Shown piece by piece: positions 59,417 through 64,000 of a stretch of DNA of 64,000 nt (position 1 is its first letter; every line of letters starts with the position of its first letter). Source of the stretch: Pantoea sp. Eser (GTDB taxonomy: Bacteria; Pseudomonadota; Gammaproteobacteria; Enterobacterales; Enterobacteriaceae); assembly GCA_009830035.1 (NCBI GenBank), contig SZZY01000002.1:1-64000 (forward strand). Reading direction: 5' to 3'. Below the pieces are notes generated by a model. That model was not told the origin of the DNA and ran no database searches. It saw only the letters and a program-made list of their open reading frames with translations. A program made the position numbers and the translations under genes.

Positions 59417-60775
59417 TCAGAACACCTGTTCCAGCGCTGGCAGAATGCGGCTGACTTTATCCAGCGTCTCCTGATATTCCGCCTGCACCTCGCTGTCGGC
59501 GACAATGCCGCCGCCCGCCGCACAGTAGAGCTGCTGACCTTCAGCAATCAGGGTGCGGATGGTGATACTGGTATCCATGCGGCCACACAGGCTGAGATAG
59601 CCAATGCTGCCGCACCAGGCATTGCGGCGCTGCGGTTCCAGCTGATCAATAATTTCCATCGCCCGGATTTTTGGCGCGCCGGTGATCGAGCCGCCTGGGA
59701 AACAGGCGCGCAGCAGATCGGTGGCCTGCAGATCCTCGGGAAGCTGTGCCCGCACCGTGCTGACCAGATGGTGAACGGCGGGAAAGGGCTCGATCACAAA
59801 CAGCTCAGGCACGCTGACCGAACCCGGTACCGCCACGCGGCCAATGTCGTTACGCAGCAAATCGACAATCATCAGATTTTCGGCGCGATCTTTTTCTGCG
59901 TTTTGCAGGGCGTCGGCCTGTTGCCGATCGGCGATCGGATCGGCACAGCGTGGACGGGTGCCTTTGATTGGGCGGGTTTCGATCTGTTTATCATTCAGCG
60001 ACAGAAAGCGCTCCGGCGACAGGCTGAGGATCGCGCTTTGCGGCAGGCGCAGAAAGGCGCTGAACGGTGCGCGGTTGGCCTGGTTGAGGGCACAAAATGC
60101 CTGCCACTCATCACCTTGGTAACCGGCCTGAAAACGCTGAGCCAGGTTCACCTGATAGCAGTCACCTGCCTGAATATAGGCCTGAACGGCGGCAAAGCGT
60201 GCCGCATAGCCAGCGTAACTGAGGTTGGATTGCCACCGGCTGGTGAGGCTGAATGGCACCGCTTCACGCTCAGGCCACTGCGCCAGCCAGGCGGCGCGGG
60301 CCTCAACATTTTGCAATGCCAGCAGCGTCAGGGTCTGACGATGATGATCGGCAATCAATGCCCAGTCGTAGATGCCGACCGCCATATCCGGCGTGGTGAG
60401 ATCGGCCTGTGCCTGCTGCGGCAACTGCTCAAACCGGCGTCCGAGATCGTAACCGAACAGGCCTAGCGTGCCGCCCTGAAACGGCAGGTCGTCATGACTG
60501 CGCGGCGTGACGCCGAGCGCATCGCACTGCTGCTGTACCAGTTGCAGCGGATCTGCACCAGATTCGCTACAGCCGCTGGCATCGGTGATTTGGGTAACGT
60601 CGCCGCGGGTCACCAGCGTGGCGCGCGGATCGGCGGTCAGAATATCAAAGCGGTTGTCGCTATGGTCGGCATGAGCAGAAGAGAGCAGCATTGCCCACGG
60701 CAGGCTGGCAATCGGGGCGAAACGCTGATTAAGCGCATCCGGGGTATAATCAAGGCTGAGGGTTTCAACAATCAT
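59417..60775 (-). CDS. pabB: Aminodeoxychorismate synthase component I
   Basis: An intact 452-residue PabB (E. coli 453) that with PabA makes 4-amino-4-deoxychorismate, a folate precursor. N-terminal tryptophan-binding-like domain: FAPIASLPWAMLLSSAHADH. Chorismate domain: YIQAGDCYQVNLAQRFQAGY, LSPERFLSL, the nucleophile-region motif RPIKGTRPR, the MIVDLLRNDIGRV metal site and FPGGSITGAPKIRAMEIID. A large antisense frame on the plus strand is a shadow. Not one lesion. Confidence 0.95.
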   Translation of the reverse strand: MIVETLSLDYTPDALNQRFAPIASLPWAMLLSSAHADHSDNRFDILTADPRATLVTRGDVTQITDASGCSESGADPLQLVQQQCDALGVTPRSHDDLPFQGGTLGLFGYDLGRRFEQLPQQAQADLTTPDMAVGIYDWALIADHHRQTLTLLALQNVEARAAWLAQWPEREAVPFSLTSRWQSNLSYAGYAARFAAVQAYIQAGDCYQVNLAQRFQAGYQGDEWQAFCALNQANRAPFSAFLRLPQSAILSLSPERFLSLNDKQIETRPIKGTRPRCADPIADRQQADALQNAEKDRAENLMIVDLLRNDIGRVAVPGSVSVPELFVIEPFPAVHHLVSTVRAQLPEDLQATDLLRACFPGGSITGAPKIRAMEIIDQLEPQRRNAWCGSIGYLSLCGRMDTSITIRTLIAEGQQLYCAAGGGIVADSEVQAEYQETLDKVSRILPALEQVF

Positions 60776-60886
60776 CAGGCAGACAAATCAGAGAGCAAAG
60801 AGGTCGCTAGACTGACATATTTTTTCCTGACTGGCACCTGTTTGTTCGGCGTGTGATAATCGCTGTCCCCAACGCAGGAGTGAAAC

Positions 60887-61072
60887 ATGGCTATAGGATT
60901 ACCGGCTATCTCTCATGAGCAGCAACAGCAGGCCGTCGAGCGTATTCAGGAACTGATGGCGGGTGGCCTGTCGAGCGGCGAAGCTATCGCCCAGGTGGCG
61001 CAGGAAATTCGACAAAATCATAAAGGCGAGCACATCCGGGCGCTGTTCGACGACGAGGATGAAGAAGAATAG
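60887..61072 (+). CDS. yoaH: UPF0181 protein YoaH
   Basis: A 61-residue protein of the UPF0181 family, with the conserved [20 protein letters not shown] and [20 protein letters not shown] and an acidic end EDEEE. E. coli YoaH has 59 residues. Divergent from pabB as in E. coli. Function unknown. Confidence 0.9.
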   Translation: MAIGLPAISHEQQQQAVERIQELMAGGLSSGEAIAQVAQEIRQNHKGEHIRALFDDEDEEE

Positions 61073-61084
61073 CGCCCGGCAGGC

Positions 61085-61429
61085 TTAACGTGCTGCGATG
61101 ATTTTGATTTCGATTTTGTATTGCGGGTTCATCAAACCTGCACTGAACAGTGCAGCGTACTGGCGCGTTATCCGGGAAACCCAGGCGTTCCAGGCGCGGT
61201 TCATTGCTGGCAGGTCCGCTTTGTCCACCAAAAACAGGGTGGCATCAAGAATTTTACTCTTATCGCTGCCGAGTCGCGTCAGCACTCTATCAATCACCGC
61301 CAGTGCATTGGCCGTCTGCGCTTCAGCATCCTCATCCAGATTCTCTGGCACGCTGGTGTAATAAATAGTGTCATTGTTAATCACGGCTTCGGACATGCGA
61401 TGTTCCGGATCGATGCGGGTAATACTCAT
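61085..61429 (-). CDS. yoaB: RidA-family protein YoaB, internally frameshifted but open
   Basis: A 114-residue RidA/YjgF-family protein (imine deaminase-like), starting at ATG 61429 after AAGGAG. Most matches E. coli YoaB: VINNDTIYYTSVPENLDEDA, ALAVIDRVL, SKILDATLFLVDKADLPAMN and AGLMNPQYKIEIKII. Between WV and AGLMN (about 61143-61178) the encoded peptide SRITRQYAALFS has no similarity, but the next frame there reads PDNAPVRCTVQ, exactly the family sequence with the conserved Arg. So two small indels cancel and swap ~12 residues, removing the ligand-binding Arg. The frame is open but the protein is probably inactive as an enzyme. Confidence 0.82.
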   Translation of the reverse strand: MSITRIDPEHRMSEAVINNDTIYYTSVPENLDEDAEAQTANALAVIDRVLTRLGSDKSKILDATLFLVDKADLPAMNRAWNAWVSRITRQYAALFSAGLMNPQYKIEIKIIAAR

Positions 61430-61496
61430 CTTTTTCTCCTTGGTTTGATGGGCATTAGCCTGGCACATTCCTTATGCCGCTGTCATCTCTGCCCCC

Positions 61497-61856
61497 TCAC
61501 AGGAAGCGTTTGACGATAGCCTGACGCTCGGCCATTACCTGTGGCGACAGATTAAAAGTGGTAAAGAATTTTACCCCGGCACCGTGTCGCTGTGGCGTCA
61601 CATCGGCGAATATCGAATCTTCCCACGTCAGGACGGTGATCTGCTCACCTCGCGGTTGAGTATGGGTGGTGTTGTCCTTGGCGATCACCTCCGTGGTGGA
61701 CCAGCCACGATAAATACAGTCGCTAAGCTGCGGCACGGTGCGGGCGCTCTGGGCCTGAAACACCGGCTGACCGAGGCGCGCCTGATCAGGTGTAGGTGCC
61801 TGGCAGCCACAGACCAGCAGCACGCCGATAAGCGATCCGATGCGGGAATGATTCAT
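61497..61856 (-). CDS. Predicted lipoprotein of unknown function
   Basis: A 119-residue protein starting MNHSRIGSLIGVLLVCGCQA: lipoprotein signal peptide with a Cys at the expected lipobox place (LLVCGC). The mature part has PQLSDCIYRGWSTTEVIA, TVLTWEDSIFADVTPQ and NLSPQVMAERQAIVKRFL. An in-frame extension upstream was dropped. I do not recognise the family; gene order next to yoaB is not shared with E. coli. Confidence 0.65.
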   Translation of the reverse strand: MNHSRIGSLIGVLLVCGCQAPTPDQARLGQPVFQAQSARTVPQLSDCIYRGWSTTEVIAKDNTTHTQPRGEQITVLTWEDSIFADVTPQRHGAGVKFFTTFNLSPQVMAERQAIVKRFL

Positions 61857-62141
61857 AACGTTCCTTCGCCTGAGGCAGGCAGTGCGGTAGAGGCGGTCTG
61901 CGCTAATGTGCCGACCGCACCTCACCTTACGGATGCCACATCTCAACGATAAGTTGATGTAATGATTATAATCTGTGCACTTGGTTCCTCGCAGCTATCT
62001 GTCGCATTTGATAGCGGCATCACACTGTCTCAGGCGGTAGCGGAAGGTAAGCGGCACGCCGGGCAACAGAAGTGGCGCACCCCGGAGCAAAAAATGATAT
62101 AAATCAGCCGATAAATGACGCCACAGGATGAGGATTAAAGC

Positions 62142-62309
62142 ATGGCGAATACGCAGTATCTGTTTTGGGTAATGGCAGGCGCACTGACGCTGCTGTTTAT
62201 TGTGGTATCGGCGTTTGTCGGTCTGTCGTGTGGTGCAAAGCAGGGTTTTATCACCTTTGCCGTTCTCTTCGTCATCATGCTGGCGGGGGCCTTTTACATT
62301 CATCACTAG
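62142..62309 (+). CDS. Small two-span membrane protein, 55 residues
   Basis: ATG 62142 has GATGAGGA upstream. The 55-codon frame to TAG 62307-62309 encodes two hydrophobic spans: YLFWVMAGALTLLFIVVSAF and ITFAVLFVIMLAGAFYI, joined by a short VGLSCGAKQGF loop. This is the layout of small enterobacterial membrane proteins. I do not recognise the family. Confidence 0.65.
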   Translation: MANTQYLFWVMAGALTLLFIVVSAFVGLSCGAKQGFITFAVLFVIMLAGAFYIHH

Positions 62310-62448
62310 CGGCCACGGCAGTCAGGGGCACGGCAGCAGGATTATTACCGCTTAACTCACACTTTTAACCAAAAACGGGCGGGCGGAAGTGGCGGTTAAC
62401 TATGCTGAGATGAAATAGCAGCACTGCTATTTATCACCGGAGGTAATT

Positions 62449-62553
62449 ATGTCTGAACGTCCTGATTACGATGAACCGCTGCCTGATGACGCTGAAATCT
62501 ATCCGGAAGATGAAGAAGAGCCCGGACAGGATCCGTTAGAAAAGGATATTTAA
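62449..62553 (+). CDS. Small acidic protein, 34 residues
   Basis: An ideal ribosome site (CGGAGGTAAT) precedes ATG 62449. The 34-codon frame ends at TAA 62551-62553. The peptide (MSERPDYDEPLPDDAEIYPE, then DEEEPGQDPLEKDI) is almost entirely acidic and probably unfolded. A hairpin terminator follows. Such strong initiation signals on so short a frame argue for a real small protein; no family recognised. Confidence 0.55.
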   Translation: MSERPDYDEPLPDDAEIYPEDEEEPGQDPLEKDI

Positions 62554-62638
62554 CCTTCCCTGCCAGCCTGACCCTCGGTAGCTAACAGGCTTTTTTAATC
62601 ACCTGCTGTTATCACGCGACGCAGTCAATGCGTCACCC

Positions 62639-62669
62639 CAACAAAACCGTCATTCAGGCGGTTTTGTTG
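62639..62669 (+). terminator. Intrinsic terminator after the small acidic gene
   Basis: caacaaaaccg / cggttttgttg forms an 11-bp stem with a nine-base loop at 62639-62669, then TTT. An earlier hairpin (agcctg/caggct at 62565-62591) with six T residues lies just before it. Confidence 0.75.
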
Positions 62670-62897
62670 TTTCTGACCCTCGTTCTATATCCACAGGGCG
62701 GTTTAACCTGGCGGGTTTGTCCGGCCCGCTGAGCACCTCATCGATATAATTTCGCCGCCTGTTATCCGTCGGTCCGGGGTGCGTCAGGCAAGCCCTAGTG
62801 GCCGGTTTATCGTTAACCTGCTGATTATCCTATATTTTGCTTTGTGAATTTAATACTGACATAATTACATTGTTTTTGCCGTTCTTTGAGAGGGTAT

Positions 62898-64000
62898 GTG
62901 GTAGACGATTTGCAGTTGACGGCACGCTGGCGCAGGCTATAGCCGGCTTTAAACCGCGTGAAGCGCAGCGTGAAATGGCGCAGGCGGTATCCGAAGCCGT
63001 AAAAGAGCAGGATGAACTGGTGGTAGAAGCCGGTACCGGCACCGGGAAAACCTATGCTTATCTGGCTCCCGCGCTGCGGGCCGGCAAGAAAGTGATCGTC
63101 TCGACCGGATCGAAAGCGCTGCAGGATCAGCTTTACGGCCGCGATCTGCCCAACATGATCGGCGCACTGAAATACAAAGGAAAGACCGCCTTACTGAAAG
63201 GGCGATCCAACTATCTCTGCCTGGAGCGGCTGGACCAGCAGTCGATGGCGGGCGGCGATCTGGCCGTACAGGCGCTGACTGACCTGGTGACGCTGCGGAG
63301 CTGGTCTTCACAGACGGTGGATGGCGATATCAGCAGCTGTGCCGGCGTCACCGAAGACAGTCCGGTCTGGCCGCTGGTCACCAGCACCAACGATAACTGT
63401 CTCGGCACCGACTGCCCGCGTTATAAAGAGTGCTTTGTAGTCAAAGCGCGTAAGCGGGCCATGGACGCGGATGTGGTGGTGGTAAACCATCACCTGTTTC
63501 TGGCTGACTTGGTGGTCAAAGAGGGTGGGTTCGGCGAACTGATTCCCGAAGCGGACGTAATGATCTTCGATGAGGCCCATCAGCTTCCCGACATCGCCAG
63601 CCAGTATTTCGGCCAACAACTCTCCAGCCGGCAACTGCTCGACCTCGCCAAAGATATTATTACCGCCTACCGCACCGAAGTGCGCGACGTGCAGCAACTG
63701 CAGAAGTCCGCCGATCGTCTGGCGCAGTGCGCTCAGGATTTTCGCCTGTCGTTAGGCGACCCGGGTTACCGCAGTAATCTGCGTGAACTGCTGAGCGATA
63801 ACAACATCCTGCGGATGTTTACGCTGCTGGATGATGCGCTTGAACTCTGTTACGACGTCATCAAACTCTCCCTTGGCCGTTCAGCATTGCTGGATGCGGC
63901 GTTTGAGCGGGCGGCGCTCTACCGTGGCCGGCTGAAGCGGCTGCGGGCGATCAATTAGCCGGGCTACAGCTACTGGTATGAATGCACCTCACGTCACTTT
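62898..64000 (+). pseudogene. yoaA: DinG-like helicase YoaA, disrupted (window edge)
   Basis: YoaA is an XPD/DinG-type helicase with an iron-sulphur cluster that partners the polymerase III chi subunit. Most of the first half is visible: Walker A VEAGTGTGKTYAYLAPALRA, the four cysteines in GRSNYLCLERL, SSCAG, NDNCLGTDCPRYKECF, and the DEAH box MIFDEAHQLPDIASQYFG. Natural start is GTG 62898 (MVDDF...), but a T3 run near 62909 lost one T, putting the start out of frame. TAG at 63956-63958 (ATC AAT TAG CCG) replaces a Gln codon; the frame continues PGYSYWYECTSRHFT to the window end. Both lesions leave the rest pristine. Confidence 0.88.

Noticed and set aside
59333..60466. 377-codon plus-strand frame opposite pabB and nudL
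   Set aside because: Shadow of pabB, which matches its family over the full length.
1..64000. CRISPR array, insertion sequence, rRNA or tRNA genes
   Set aside because: No regularly spaced repeats, no transposase reading frame and no recognisable tRNA or rRNA sequence were seen on either strand.

Overview
This window is a piece of a gamma-proteobacterial chromosome, most likely an Erwiniaceae (Erwinia/Pantoea-like) member of the Enterobacterales. The right half follows the Escherichia coli gene order sdaA-nudL-pabB-yoaH-yoaB-yoaA, manXYZ-yobD-rlmA-cspC-yobF-yebO-kdgR-yebQ-htpX-prc-proQ-msrC-letA-letB-rsmF-pphA and sdsR-yebY-copD-copC-holE-exoX. The proteins are close to, but clearly distinct from, those of E. 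coli. Genus is an inference from overall similarity, not a database result.

Layout. (1) 1-12605: right part of a Mu-like contractile-tail prophage: tail tube end, frameshifted tail chaperone pair, tape measure, circularisation protein, baseplate genes gp44-gp48 and a tail fibre. A structured non-coding stretch follows, then a cargo end with a hypothetical gene, a DUF3800 gene and a DNA adenine methylase. No integrase, terminase or capsid gene is in the window. (2) 12821-15342: exoX, holE, copC, copD, yebY and the sRNA SdsR. (3) 15343-34292: a variable region between sdsR and pphA, which are neighbours in E. coli. It carries adhP, small ORFs, an AT-richer island resembling a flagellin or surface-glycan glycosylation locus, a betA fragment, an MFS transporter and a DUF1272 gene. 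The island holds a DegT aminotransferase, NeuD/PglD-type acyltransferase, acyl carrier protein, SDR, AMP-ligase, LuxE-like and LuxC-like proteins, a HAD-nucleotidyltransferase fusion, methyltransferase, LicD and a ~1140-residue glycosyltransferase. (4) 34293-64000: the conserved chromosomal backbone listed above.

The dominant theme is gene decay. About 25 genes carry nonsense changes, one-base frameshifts or internal deletions, while long housekeeping genes (prc, manXYZ, yoaE, pabB, rlmA, proQ, kdgR) read open from end to end. Multi-codon deletions in sdaA, rsmF, copD and betA cannot be sequencing noise, so at least part of the decay is real and fits a host-restricted lineage. However, many lesions are one-base changes in homopolymers or C-to-T changes, some in Dcm (CCWGG) context. 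Raw-read checking is needed before each is accepted.

Functionally, the island looks built to make an N-acylated amino sugar. The aminotransferase makes the amino group; the ACP, ligase, SDR, LuxE and LuxC supply or reduce an acyl chain; the NeuD-like protein attaches an acyl group; the HAD-nucleotidyltransferase and LicD add a phospho-linked substituent; and the large glycosyltransferase moves the product to an acceptor. Almost every gene in it is broken.
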